Shown here piece after piece: positions 1-11,300 of a DNA stretch of 64,000 bases. This DNA comes from Heligmosomoides polygyrus polygyrus (lineage: Eukaryota; Nematoda; Chromadorea; Rhabditida; Heligmosomidae), in contig OX377202.1 of NCBI GenBank assembly GCA_947396885.1, forward strand, positions 110,378,221 to 110,442,220, in the 5' to 3' direction. Each line of letters begins with the position of its first letter. Positions within the stretch are counted from its first letter, which is position 1. The position numbers and the translations under genes were made by a program. Under the pieces are notes generated by a model. It saw only the letters and a program-made list of their open reading frames with translations. It had not been told where the DNA came from and did no database searches.

Positions 1-639
1 GATGAAGTAGACCGACGGGCACGTGCACCATGTAGTTCTCACCGTGATGAGGTTCAGCTGCAGCGGTACAAATACACATCTGATCAAAGCAATCTCCATG
101 TCCCCTCGTCTACAGACCTCGACACCAGTGTTCCACAAGTTTTTAACACTTTTATGTCGTGGCTTTATTATGTGGGGCTTCTAGAATACCGCTCGAGTCG
201 CGCGGTATACGTCTTTACTGGAACACCGCATTTTCACCGAGTATGGCCTAAAAAATGAGACATACACGGTGCTTGATCGCTGCGTGGCTCCTAACGTATT
301 TGCAGCGGCCAATCGCGGCTCTGCTCCCTCCGCGCGCAATTGGGGTCGGTGTTTTGGCCATTCTCGCACCTCTGCTGTGCTCTTAAGTGACATGTTCCAA
401 AAATGAACAATTTGCTATTTTTTAGCAACGCGTTCACTTTTTAAAGGAGGTGTTTTAAAAAATTTCGATTAAAGGTATACTTTAATTCAATGTGGAAGAA
501 CTCGTTCTGATTTGAATGATGTGCAGTGTGATCTTAGAAGACTGTCCAGTTTCATTAGAAAAGCGTAGAATGTGACGTGAAAACTGTATATAAAAGAGCT
601 TGAGTACGTAATAGCTAGGTCGGATAAGGCGCGAGGTAT

Positions 640-715
640 CACATGCACTCCAGTTCAGCGTTCCTGCTTCGGATTTTCCCCTCAAGCCAACTAAGTCTTC
701 CATCACTCAGGGTCG
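640..715 (+). repeat. Fragment of tRNA-derived SINE family
   Basis: Short piece of the SINE seen whole at 15658-15945. It matches the part after the B box (TTCGGATTTTCCCC, then a CCAACTAAGTCTTCCATC-like run and GGTCGGTAAATT). No tail or target duplication is recognisable. Confidence 0.5.
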
Positions 716-769
716 GTAAATTCTTCTCTATGAATGTTAGGATAGGATTTGTTCATCGCAGGTTATCAG

Positions 770-1860
770 CGTATTGACCGACTGCTCTCTATCGATCGTC
801 TTTATTGATTTTTTCGCGGAGTTGAGCAACTGATGTGCGACCACGTGAGCATGCTCGCCAGTTGAGGTTTGTCTGTATATCGGTCCGTTCGTCATTCTGT
901 GTCGACACAGGAGAACTAGCTTCTGTCCACTTTTGAGGTAAGAGTCGCCTGAGTACACTGAGCAGTGGAGGCTTCGCTGCAGCTTAAGAGTATCGATCGC
1001 TGGCAATATCGATCGACTTAATCGATTTTTCCTCATTAATCGTAAGGCTCAGACACTATGAAAATATGATGGCCGCAGGACAATTATCCGAACTTCTCAA
1101 GGCGTAAACAGAATCAATCGATAACTAGCTATTATCGGTCGATTTCATCAATTTCTTCCCAATCAGTCTTAAGGATCAGACACCACGCGAATATGCCGCA
1201 GGGCAGTCTTCTGAGCTTCTCTCACGAAGTGATTAGTATCAATCGGCTGGCTGTTATTGATCGATTTCATCGATTTTTTTCGGGGTGTTTGATCAACCAG
1301 CACGCCGATGTTTGCCGGTGGAGGGGATTTGAGGCAACTTAACAATTTCGATCGATTGGCACTTATTGATCGATTTAATCGATTTCTGCCCGGAATTAAT
1401 CGTTAGGCTTAGATACGACCAGAATAGGTACATGTCGCTTAGGTGAGCAGCATTGGTAGGTGGGAGCGCGCCAGCCAATGATAACCAAACAGAGCACAAA
1501 TCGAACACATGCCATCAGGGTACCAACTGTACATGCTCTCTCTGACTGCCATGCCTATTTAAAGCGGTCTGATTGGTTTAGACGTTCCCATCTACCAATG
1601 CTGCTCACCTACGCGACATATACCCCCGAATATGTCGGCTGCAGGACCTGAGTTTCTGAAGCGGTAAACAAAATCAATCGGCTGGCTGTTGTGGATCAAT
1701 TTCATCGATTTTCTCACCCTATCGACTTTTCTTTTAATCGTTTGACCAACACGTTGGCCGGTGGAGAGACTTCTCAACAACAAAAAGTATTATCGTCTGA
1801 TTGTTCATTATTGATCAATTTAATCGATTTTTGTTTGGAGTTCGAAGTGGAAGTAGCGTG
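770..1860. repeat. Degenerate tandem repeat, about 100-330 nt spacing
   Basis: Seven diverged units share a core of the form ATCGATYGNYTGGC, then TTATTGATCGATTT, then (A/C)ATCGATTTTT. They lie near 775, 995, 1112, 1236, 1345, 1668 and 1790. Several are followed by GGCTTAGACAC- or GTTTGATCAACCAG-like text. A further unit lies at 13757-13860. A foldback MITE (1427-1624) interrupts the array. I see no coding potential here. Confidence 0.6.
1427..1624. mobile_element. Foldback MITE, about 40-bp terminal inverted repeats
   Basis: The left arm GGTACATGTCGCTTAGGTGA and the reverse complement of the right arm GGTATATGTCGCGTAGGTGA match almost perfectly for about 40 bases, as far as AGCAGCATTGG. The centre has CCAGCCAATGA-type sequence. 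Related elements with the same TGTCGCNNANGTGNGC signature lie at 2238, 27908 and 29512. Confidence 0.75.
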
Positions 1861-2237
1861 AATATGCTAGCCAGTAGATGGACTTAAAGAAACAAGTTGA
1901 GCTTTCCTGTACTTTCTATCTTTCTATCTGGTATCTTTTCCACCTGTTATTGATAGCGAAAAAATGGAAAGTTAAAAAATACCTGAACACAAAGCAGCAT
2001 TGTCGTCGATATCGCTACGTTGTATACGGGCGTCGCGGTAAGAAGTACTTGTAGGTTTTGATGGTTATTAGTAGACGTACGGCGTTCATCAGAAGGGCAA
2101 CGGCAGAAGTGGCGTAGATTGCCGTCGCTTAAGTAGACGCACAGTTGTTCATGGATACCACTGTAAGAATAAGGTAGTGTCAGAAAAGCAGAAGAACTTG
2201 GCAGGAACTTCAGACCACATCGTGTAGAATGCAAGAG

Positions 2238-2408
2238 GTACTAGTCGCTAATGTGGCCTACATGGGGAGGCTTGAGCGCATGAGTCAGCTCTAGCCAATT
2301 GTACCACGAGCTCTATACGTCGTCCTGAATGAATGGCAGCACGCTCGTTCAATGCGAAGTGATTGATGTGGAGCGCATTTCCATATAGGCCACATTAACG
2401 ACAAGTAC
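2238..2408. mobile_element. MITE just upstream of receptor pseudogene
   Basis: The arms GTACTAGTCGCTAATGTGGC and, reverse-complemented, GTACTTGTCGTTAATGTGGC define a 28-bp terminal inverted repeat. The element lies about 86 bp 5' of the pseudogene start codon. A copy of the same element lies about 82 bp 5' of gene 3 (27908), so the insertion predates the duplication of the two genes. Confidence 0.75.
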
Positions 2409-2524
2409 GTTGAGATAGGCCTCGGTGGCCCCTGAGTAACGGAGGAAGAATCTTGAATAAGTGGCAGTGTCCTGGATGGTGATGTTCCGAAGGCGAGTCT
2501 CACAATAGCCAGAATTCTAGCTCA

Positions 2525-2720
2525 GCTCTCTCCAAACATGGTGATGTGTCGCTCGTGATGAGCGGTTTCGATAATCGTCGTTGAAATTGCATACATCCTT
2601 TGAAGACTTCAGACTGATAGGTGTCAGAATTCTGTAGCAGATGATGAGGAGTAGGTAATTATGGAGCTGTTCTAAAAACTACCAGCGCGTACCATAGTTA
2701 TTTTTGGTGAACTTTACAAA
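2525..2720 (-). other. Conserved upstream block of receptor genes (copy 1)
   Basis: A stretch containing GATGAGCGGTTTCGATAATC, GTTGAAATTGCATACATCC and AGAATTCTGTAGCAGATG recurs at 17988-18175 and 28262-28455, each time 5' of a receptor gene of the MNN subgroup. It may be promoter, 5' leader or simply duplicated spacer. No open frame spans it. Confidence 0.55.
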
Positions 2721-3033
2721 CGCTTTGTGAAGCATATCTGGGTGCTATTTTTCCATTTCCAGAAGGGACCCCCCCCATAACAGGTGGCTTCGTTGTTTTT
2801 TTAAAGACAAGGTGTTGGCCGAGAAACTCCTCGGGATCAGAGCCGGGTCAAGACCACCTGCGCGCTATTTGACCTACCAATCCATGTCCCACCTCCTCTC
2901 CGTTTCCGTGTTCGCCATCGATCTGTTCCTGGGCGGGATCGATTCTCTGGAGCCGTCTCCGCTTCGCTCTTCTGCTACTGAAGCCACCTCTACAAGATGA
3001 TGTGTGAGCATCTTGAATCTCACAGGTTTTCTA
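2721..3033. other. Spacer, nothing recognised
   Basis: Contains a C7 run near 2769. I see no gene, repeat end or RNA here. Confidence 0.4.
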
Positions 3034-3944
3034 TTAGGGGGGGGGGGCAAAAGTAATGAGACAAAATGAAAAAAATCTTTATCTCCTTATAACTCAATTA
3101 CAACTCAACGATGCTGAGGAGTGTATTTGCCATTAAGGGCAAGGACCTTGCTGCCATCGCTCAGCCAACTTCCTGATCCCATCCTTCCAGAACTGCTCGA
3201 GCCTGGTGTTGATCAACTGTTCGATATGGTTGTCAAGGACTGCTTGGGTTCTTGTGTCCCTTCCGACTAGGAAGTCCTGTAGGCTCAAGTAGTAGTGGTA
3301 GTTGCATGGAGAGATGTCCAGCGAATACGGTGGGTAAGGCATGTGAACGTAGCCCAGCTGGCCAAGCTTATCCGTGCTTACTTGTTCCCGATGGGGTGCG
3401 GCGTTGTCGAAGAGGAGAACCTTCTTGAAGCGCTGCGAATGAATAAGAGCGAGTCGCCCGCCCATCTCCTCTATTTCGTTCACCATGGCCTTGTAGTTCA
3501 TCGCGGTGCTCTTGGGAAACAGCCTCCGGTAAACCGATCCATGGGCCCTGACCCAAAAGCTCCAAAGATGCTTCTCGCCGTGAACATCTCGCCGAACGAA
3601 GGTCGGTAACAATTCACCAGGCCTCACCCAGACTCGCTGCTTGGCAGGGTTAAGGTAGAAGACGTACTTCTCATCTTGCGTGAATATTGAGCCCAGGCTG
3701 CTCGGGGTTGGGAATTCGGGGAGATTTGAGCGACACAGGTCGACTCGTCAGACTGGGGTTTCGGCATGAGACAGGCTGGGGTTTTTGGCATGTTTCTGGA
3801 AAGGGCGGAAGTGGTAACTTCTCAGATGGGCTTCAATAAGTAGCATACAAACATACAAATACAACAAGCACGAAACCAGACTCCAGCCACGAGATATATG
3901 GACACGGCGTGGGGTGTCTCATTACTTTTGCCCCCCCCCCTTAA
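3034..3944 (-). mobile_element. Internally deleted mariner element, copy 1 (911 bp)
   Basis: Both ends read TTA(A/G)GGGGGGGGG, then GCAAAAGTAATGAGACA, as terminal inverted repeats flanked by TA dinucleotides (3032-3033 and 3945-3946), the mariner target duplication. Full-length mariners are about 1.3 kb. The part that would encode the N-terminal DNA-binding domain is missing. A second copy with the same size and the same deletion lies at 35297-36210, so this deleted form seems to have moved as a unit. Confidence 0.9.
3133..3750 (-). pseudogene. Mariner transposase fragment, catalytic half
   Basis: An uninterrupted frame of about 205 codons covers the catalytic domain. It reads RVDLCRSN, then TQDEKYVFYLN (first catalytic Asp), LLFDNAAPH (second Asp), PPYSLDISPCNYHYY and a C-terminal GIRKLAERW. 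Counting 34 residues after the second Asp, as in the mariner D-D34D triad, lands on Asn in CNYHYY rather than Asp. The N-terminal helix-turn-helix half is deleted. The protein is therefore expected to be inactive twice over, although the reading frame is still open. The family call is firm; inactivity is inferred from family knowledge. Confidence 0.85.
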
Positions 3945-3946
3945 TA

Positions 3947-4659
3947 ACATCCTCTCGTGAAGCTGTTCCCAAGGATTGAATTAGAGAAATCATCCAGAAT
4001 TTGTTGCCACCGTAACTCGGTGTTCGTTTCACCGCGTCTAGTCCTTTAACACTATTTATCCGTTTCATGTTCAGCGTTTTAAATGGCTCTTGTATCCTTA
4101 ACAGATCGTATTACCGGGTGTGGGCCCTATATGATCAGGAAGCTGTTCTACAGATAAAGAATTAGGATTTTCAGCGAGCAGTCTTCGAATCAATCAGGAT
4201 TCTGATTTTCCTTGCAATTTCCGTAGAATGCCTTTGCACGATATATTTTTCGATATCTTGATCCAAAGGTGTACTCTGTAAAATTTTAGTGTTAATTGCT
4301 GAGAGTAAATTGAAATATTTATTTTAAAATTTTCAAGATTTTTTAGTGCGCAAAAGTTTGAAGCGCTTGTCGAATTAGTCACGGAGGCATAGCCGATTAC
4401 TTGACTTGTCAAGGAAATAAATTTTTCTACATGAAAAAGACAACATTAGAGGGTGAATCTTTGCTCCATAAATTCTCAAGCCCTTCCTATTTAAACATTC
4501 AGAAAAATCAAGCCTCCCTACGTCGATCATCGATGTGAATAAGGGCGGGTTACTTCCGTAGTCGCCGTATTTCATGACATTGAGTTTTCTCTATCCGAAG
4601 GAGACGACTGATAGAAGTGGAATTTTGCAGCACCAAATTTTAAACACTGCTTACAAGGA
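3947..4659. other. AT-rich spacer, no gene seen
   Basis: Only short chance frames on both strands. No repeat ends could be paired here. Confidence 0.4.
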
Positions 4660-5706
4660 AAGGTTACCAACTCAAGGTGAGGTTTTACGATGCTATTTTG
4701 ACAGGATGTGGGGCCCTATGAGCGGAGTCCAGAATCACAGTCAGTTCTTGCTGAACGCCTTTTTAAATACCTGAAAAGGAGGTCTGAAAGCGTGCGCGCA
4801 ACTATCATCAACCCCTACGACACCCCACGAGGTATACCTCGGCGGCGCAGTTGGTACGAGGGATGCCTCATAGGAGCACATCGGGGGTTTTAAGCTCGAG
4901 TCCGCGTACTGCCGAAGTTTTTGCACATATTAGTTGGTTATTATTACGCTTGCTCATGCTCACAGGAGTCAACAACACTTACAACAAACCGAGGCTGTCT
5001 ATTTGCGCCTTCATGTGTGCTAGTTTTTTAACAATGCCTATCTGCACCACAACCATATCATACCATATCATCAATACATAATACCGTAACTGTGCACAAA
5101 TACGCGTACCTTACGGTTCATTACTATGAACACGGGCTATATCGGTACGTAAGTGTGCTAAAAATATCGTTCTCAGCTGAACGTGTTGTCGGCCGACTAC
5201 TTTCCACCTTCACGCTGGACTTCACATCTCCGACAAGGAGAGAAATTGCGGTTACGGATGCCATAAAGCTGTTGACTAAAAGGGAAGACAAGACAGGACT
5301 TTTTATTTCCAGAGAAGTGTTATGGTGCAGATAAGCATTGTTGAAAAACTAGCGCACATGAAGGGGCAAATAGACAGCCTTGGTTTGTTGTAAGTTGATG
5401 GTCTAAAATTGACTCCAGTGAGCATGAGAAAACGTAATAACAACAAACTAACATGTGCAAAAATTTCAGTACTACGCGGACTCGAACATAAAACCCTTCC
5501 GGCGTGCTCCTAGGAGGCCAACTGCTCCGCCGAGGCACACCTTGTGGAGTGTCGTAGGGGTTAATGATAGTTGCGCGCACGCTTTCAGACCTCTTTTCCA
5601 GGTCTTTAAAAAAGAGTTCAGCAAAAACTAACTGTGATTCTGAAGTCCGCTCACAGTGTCCTACATTCTGCCAAAATAGCATCGCAAAATGAGCTGGGGA
5701 CTTTCC
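4660..5706. mobile_element. Foldback element, about 350-bp inverted arms
   Basis: Sequence from about 4660 to 5045 recurs in reverse complement from about 5335 to 5706. Shared landmarks are GATGCTATTTTG, GAGCGGA.TCAGAATCACAG, CTATCAT.AACCCCTACGAC and AACAAACC.AGGCTGTCTATTTG. Each arm has tRNA-like Pol III boxes on the + strand sense: an A-box-like GGCGGAGCAGTTGG, and TTCGAGTCCGCG as B box. The centre is unique and AT-rich. A third, single arm lies at 7995-8160. Confidence 0.75.
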
Positions 5707-6900
5707 TTGTTAGTATGCAGCAAAAACGACATTTTTCTGTGGCGATCTTCCGAATACATATACATATGATTAGGAGATTTGATTTTTTCGTTTTTTATTT
5801 GATTACTTCAAAATCCGTGAAAATCGAACTCTCTTATCATATCGGATACGGACTGGTTTCTTGCATTACGATAGTTGGAGCTTGAAATTTTACCGCGATT
5901 CAATTTTATCCTCTCACTTAACTTCTTCAGGTGAAAAAATTTATTCCTGTGACAATTCAACTATGTATTTGGTGATGCAGATGTGATCTATATGAAGAGT
6001 GATTTAAAAAATTCTCTGTACGCTGTAAAAAATCTTGTTAGTCCTGAAATAAACATCTATGTTTTCATTAGCGTTTTCTCATTAGGTTCACAGGTTACGG
6101 TTTTAGATCGCTGCTCATTTAGTTGTCGAAAAAATGTATAGTGAGATGACATTCTTCTAAAATTGGCAAAAAACTTGTCCTGGCCGGATTGGAGCCTGCT
6201 TCAGAAGATCCACTATTTTCTTCACTGTAGGGTGATCAGCATTCAACACTTCATTGGGTTCAGATCCAAATTCACAACGTGCCCCCCTCAATGAGAAAAA
6301 CTGCGTGCGACTCTCCACTATTTATAAAAAAATTAAAAACCGCAAAGATTACAAGGCAGCAGTCTTTTCCTAAAACCAGGACGATATAATAGTACGTCCC
6401 TCCCCTTTCCCGCCTTGAGATGAATCCATACTACAACTCTCCCCCCCCCCCCCCCCCTCGAACCTCAAGAATGAGCCTGAGCTGTAACTAAGCACGCTCT
6501 TGCAAGGTTTTCTTCCGTTCGTTTTCTTTCAATCTTCTAAAAATTTCTGTAAATCTTTTTCGTTAGGTTTCAAGAAATACAACAAGTTTCTCTCCTACTC
6601 GGCAGAGGTCGTCGTCTCTATTTTCGGCAACTCTATTAAGATTGAAAACAGATTTTTACATAAAGAAGAAGAAAGTTGACCAGAAATTATTTACTAAAAT
6701 TAGCTAGCGAAAAATTTTGGTCTACTGTTCTCTGGTTTATTTTTATAAACATTTCAGGCTAATAGTCACCTCCCACAAAAGATGTGATCGTGCATGAGCT
6801 TCGACGAATCGCGGGCACCTATCTGTGATTGTTTGCGGCTCTTTGTGGCACTGGGCACTAGCCCGTAAAGTACCAGTGACGTCCTTTTTCGCTGCTTGTT
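5707..6900. other. Spacer with poly-C tract
   Basis: AT-rich sequence without a supportable gene. A run of about 17 C residues lies near 6440-6457. Confidence 0.4.
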
Positions 6901-7640
6901 CCGTTAAATGGGAAATTAAAATCGAGACATCTGAACGTTGACAAAGACGAGGATGTAAGGTTAGCGCATATGTAGGCGAAAAAGTTCTTGAGGGAAGGAT
7001 CTCAGTTACTAACTGTCCCGTAGGGCGTGCCTTGTCTGATATGGGATTTCAGAAGCCTCTCCTGGACTACCAATGAATAGGAGTGTGTAGAATTCCTCGC
7101 ACGTGGGTAAACTGTTGTTTCAAGTGGTGTCTGCCAGGTGATTGGTGTTAGAGCGCTGTTTTCAAGGGTCCGGAATGTTTTCTCCTCTAATTGTACATAG
7201 TGACGTAATGAAGCCCCACTAGTCGTCGGAGTGAAGTTTCTAGAGCAACCCTAGTCATCAAAGCGTACTGATCGTGAGATTCATAATTACTTACCATTGC
7301 TTGGTTAGGAAGAGTCGATCGCTGGCCTGTTCACCGACTGGATACCGCATGCTATAGTAGCTAGATAGGCTATCAAATTTTTCACAGAAGCAAAGTGCAC
7401 GGCGCAACTCAGAAAGCATTGATTAACGTTGGCTTCTATGTTCCTATGAAAGCGATTGCTATAGTAAGCAACCCAATAGCAGAGAGCATTTCTACAGTGG
7501 GTTCTTCTTCGTCCTCCGCTCGTCACGCCAACTGATATTGATCCTTGGCGCTTCTTATGCGATATCGCTGCGAGCGCTTCATAGCAACGGAGTATGAACT
7601 GCTTCAGAGTGGATTAAAGGAGGTAGAAGAAGGGGAACGT
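6900..7640. repeat. Diverged third copy of the 3.6-3.9 kb repeat
   Basis: Scattered blocks match 45100-45850 and 61730-62560 in the same order. Examples are GTGTAGAATTCC.CGCACGT, a GTGCACGGCGCAACTCAGAAAGCATTGATT-like segment (7396 onward), and CTGATATTGATCCTTGGCGC followed by GCGATATCG. The match is partial. Confidence 0.5.
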
Positions 7641-7766
7641 GGTGGATCCTACGAGGAATGAATTCCCTTTCTCACTAGGTGTGATTTTAATTTTACAGCA
7701 GTTTTTTACAGAAGTAAAGTGCACGGCGCGACCTCAGAAAGCATTGATTAACGTTGGCTTCTATGT
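7384..7766 (+). repeat. Direct repeat of a SINE-like 3' segment
   Basis: A segment of about 58 bp starting CAGAAG(C/T)AAAGTGCACGG and ending GTTGGCTTCTATGTT occurs at 7384-7441 and again at 7708-7766, almost identical. Diverged relatives are at 45630 and 62320. Confidence 0.7.
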
Positions 7767-7994
7767 TTTTTTTCAAAGAGGAAATATTATCTACAGATCT
7801 ATGAAGTTTTTTAGAGTTAATACAGGATGTTGACTGTTTTTGTATTTTCTGTTTTTTTTTCACTGCAACACTTTGTATTTATGATAACCGTTCCAACTGC
7901 ACGCTTTTCGAAACGAAAAAGAAACGTATTAAAACGTAGCATATTTGCCGTAATTCATGTACTTAGTATAAAAAATGTATAAAAAATACCGGTG

Positions 7995-8160
7995 TTTTGC
8001 GGGCTCGAACTCAATGGGGTCGTAGGGGTTGATGAGTGTTGCGCACACGTTTCCACACTTCTTTTTTAGGTGTTTAAAGAAGCGTTCAGCAAAACTGACT
8101 GTGGTTCTGGACTTCGTTCACACGACCCTTCCTCCCGACCAAAACATAATAGCATCGTTA
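7995..8160 (+). repeat. Single arm of the 4660-5706 foldback
   Basis: Matches the right arm of that element: GTCGTAGGGGTTGATGA.TGTTGCGCACACG, then TTTAAAGAAGCGTTCAGCAAAACTGACTG, then GACTTCGTTCACA. It lies 3' of receptor gene 2. Confidence 0.65.
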
Positions 8161-8290
8161 AAGCCCACCTTGAGTTGGGAAGCTTTCCTTGTGAATCCAT
8201 CCGCTCCCGTTTCTCTCGAAACATGGATACCAGTCAGTTTTTCTGATCGGAGGTGCATGCAGTTTCTATGTGCTTACTGTTCAAGAACAT

Positions 8291-8296
8291 TTATTT
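8291..8296 (-). promoter_or_regulatory. Poly(A) signal AATAAA, gene 2
   Basis: AATAAA on the minus strand, about 64 nt past the gene 2 stop codon. Confidence 0.55.
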
Positions 8297-8359
8297 TTTG
8301 CGAATAAAGACCTGAGGAAGACTGTGCCGATGGATTTTCTTCGAACCGTTGATCGAGTT

Positions 8360-11300
8360 CTATTTAGTGCTTCTTTTCATCCATGCCATTGCGGTTCGAG
8401 ATCTTTGAACTCCTGACGAACTCTTTCTTGATAGAAATAACGCGAATAAGTATCGCCGGTAGTCGGTTATGGAGAGCATCGTCACCAGCGGGTTGAAGAG
8501 GGGATACAGCGAGGTTAGGACTCCCAGGCCAACAGCGAATGATTGGGAAGTGTGCACTCCTCCGAATAGGATCACGTGGGTGGCGCTTTCTGGGAAGCAG
8601 AGCAGCAGCGTCGGGCAGGCGGTCTGAAAACAATGGGATTTTCTCCTTTTTTTTCTGGCGATCATCCGAAGGTTCCCGTCACACGCCTCACGAGCGATTC
8701 ATGGGAGTCGCTCGTGAAACGTGGGGCAGAAACTTTTATAGCATTTATTTATTTATTTATTCAAAGAGGTTTTCGACTTTAAAGCATAAAACGGATAGTT
8801 TCAAATTTTATGTTATTAGATTCCCGTATTTGAACTCAAATATATCTATAAAACTTTAAAATATCAATCATATTCACAGAAACGTTGAGGTTGATTAGAT
8901 ATTGCACAGCTTTTAACGATTTTGTTGAAAACCTTGTGAAGTTGATGACTAGACTTATTAAAAGTAACTACCTAGTAAATACAGTTACAAAGAATATGTT
9001 TAAATGTTTGAATAGAAATAACTATAAAATTTACTATACAAATACGATTACCTGATTCTATTTAAAGAGAGTAGAAAGAGCAATTCCGGGTGATATTTAA
9101 TTTCAATTTCAAACTGGGCCAATCCTCCTTCGCAACTAAATCAACCATGTGTGGAGCCGAATAGTGCTGAAGAAAGGACCGTGCAGCGATGGATCGAGAA
9201 ATGTCGTTCTGGAGATGTCAACCTTGAAGATGCACCCAGAAGTGGCAGACCTACAGCAACCCAAGACAACAATTTGAAGGCATTCTGGGGAGCTGATTCG
9301 AAGGTCTAGGAGTCAATAAAACTGCCGTTAGAGATGGTTTGAAAGGTCTGGAAAGGTGGAAGGCTCGGAAAGTGGGTGCCGCACGATTTGAGTGATCGCC
9401 CGAAAGTATCGCGTGCGTTTCGAAATCTGTTCTTCTTTGCTTCTCCGGAACTAAAACGACCCGTTTTTGAATCGAGTCGTCACTTTTCATGAAAAGTTGA
9501 TTCTGTTCTATAACCTTTCGGAAGCAAAGAATAAATGCTCTCTTTGATTGTCCATTTTCAACTCAATTTTTCACCAAATTTTCACTAATGATACGCTCAG
9601 CTAAAGTCTGATCTTTAAAAGTTTATAATAATGTAAGTCACACAATCACTTGAGCATAAAAACATACAGTTCACACCATCTATGAGAAAAACGAGATTGA
9701 ATAATTATCGAACAAACCAATAATTATCTATTAATAAAAATAACGAAGACGATAGCTGACCGACCTGAGCTAGGAGAACGCGAAACATTTGTCGTTGGAG
9801 CCGCTTCACATGTGGGCTTAGACCGCTCTGTTTCAGATGGAGATGTATTCGAACAGCGCAATAGGCTCCGATGCACGCCAGCGACACCGTCATGACGACG
9901 AAGTCGGCACCAAAGAATCCGGAGAGAGAGTTGTTGGAGCTGTGCTGAAACTGGTGTGGTGGATCGAAAATGCACTAGTGGGAAAACAGTTAACGCCAAT
10001 GTCTTTGAATGAGGAAATGTAGGCAACTTGCCACTAACGACACTCCAACGAATGCGTACGAGTCGATTTTAGGGAACTCGGCGTAGATCTGCGTCTTGAA
10101 TGCCTCTTTTGGCAATGAGCTCATCACTAGCAAGCAGCCGTAGTTGGCCAACAATATCAGATTGACGATGCAGATGAGCAGAATCCAGCGCCACGACGTG
10201 TACAGGTACGAGAGGTCGTCACTAAGATAGGTTTCTATTAACATAGAACATTTTACACTTTTTCGTCAACAAGCAGAGGAACTGCTCTTTCCAACTATGT
10301 GTGTTTCCGGAGGATCGCTAGCATCTTTAGAATAGTACAACAACTTTCCCAACCATACCTACTACGACTCTTCGCGTATCTAAACTTAAATGGTTGTAAC
10401 TTGGTAGAAAATCGAAGGAGGCACATGCTAATGTAGCAACTGAAAGATAAGGGACGACGAGAAGGAAAAAAATCATTGCTGTTAGATTCAAGCGGTTACT
10501 GGAGGATCAGGGTGGTTAGAAAACAAATAAGGGCCTGACAGAGCCGCTCCAGTTGAGCGTAACTGCAGAAAGAAGGCAGATGTGAACGACGAACAGCGAT
10601 CATTCAGTTAGGTGGCTAAAGACGTCGTAGACTTTAAACATATCGTTACTGTTAGCCATTTCATGGAAGCTAAAACTGTATAAAATGCGCATCAGTTGGT
10701 TGCTACATGACCTTGCCGACGCGCGGCAGTCGACAAGCGCCAACGGTGGGGTCCATCTTCGAAAACGAATCGTGCGGAAGCACTTCATTATTTGTTTGCA
10801 GTTTTATAATGAGAACTGGCACTGTGGGTTGGGTACAACCGTTCCGTTTAGTGCCTTCCTATCTGTGAGCCTCTAGGGATCTTTTGAATCCTGTTTTGCA
10901 CAACTTAGGGTCCTCCGAAGTGGTTTGGAGATTCGCAGCCCGACTGACTTGTTGATTCGTTTCTAAATCAGCTCAAACCACTACCTGTCAATCCCCTAAG
11001 GGCCTGTTCATACTTCGCGACAAGAGCGACAAAAGCGACAAGAGTGACTGGAGCGACTGGAGCGACAAGAGCGACTGGGGCGACGGACATAGTGTGGTGT
11101 ACGTAAATAATTGCGTACTCCACACTTCGTCTGCGACGAATGTAGTGTGAAATGCGTAATTATTTACGTGCACCACACTACATCCGTCGCCCCAGTCGCT
11201 CCAGTCGCTCTTGTCGCGAAGTATGAACAGGCCCTAAGACACACAGAGAAAATGTATGCTAACACGATGACGACCAGAGCGATTTTTGCGCGTTTGTCTC

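Larger units (their letters stand above)
1..2152 (-). pseudogene. Broken nematode chemoreceptor (array copy 1), cut by window edge
   Basis: This is a remnant of the same five-exon receptor family found further right. The start codon sits at 2152 and reads MNNCAST, followed at once by a stop. A TM1 block (AIYATSAVALLMNAV) is still visible, then a deletion removes the loop before ITIKTYKYF, and a frameshift destroys TM2. The acceptor 5' of the start codon, TTTTCAG in the intact paralogues, reads TTTTCTG here. Exon 2 begins near 56 and shows HHGENYMVHV and GLLH, as in the intact genes, but it carries two extra bases at its 5' end that break the frame. The remaining exons lie left of the window. 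Intron sequence at 61-180 is recognisably paralogous to intron 1 of genes 2 and 3. I am confident that this copy is non-functional. Confidence 0.8.

Noticed and set aside
770..1860. Possible CRISPR-like array because of spaced repeats
   Set aside because: Units are diverged, spacing is irregular, and the genome is a nematode; it is a decayed tandem repeat.
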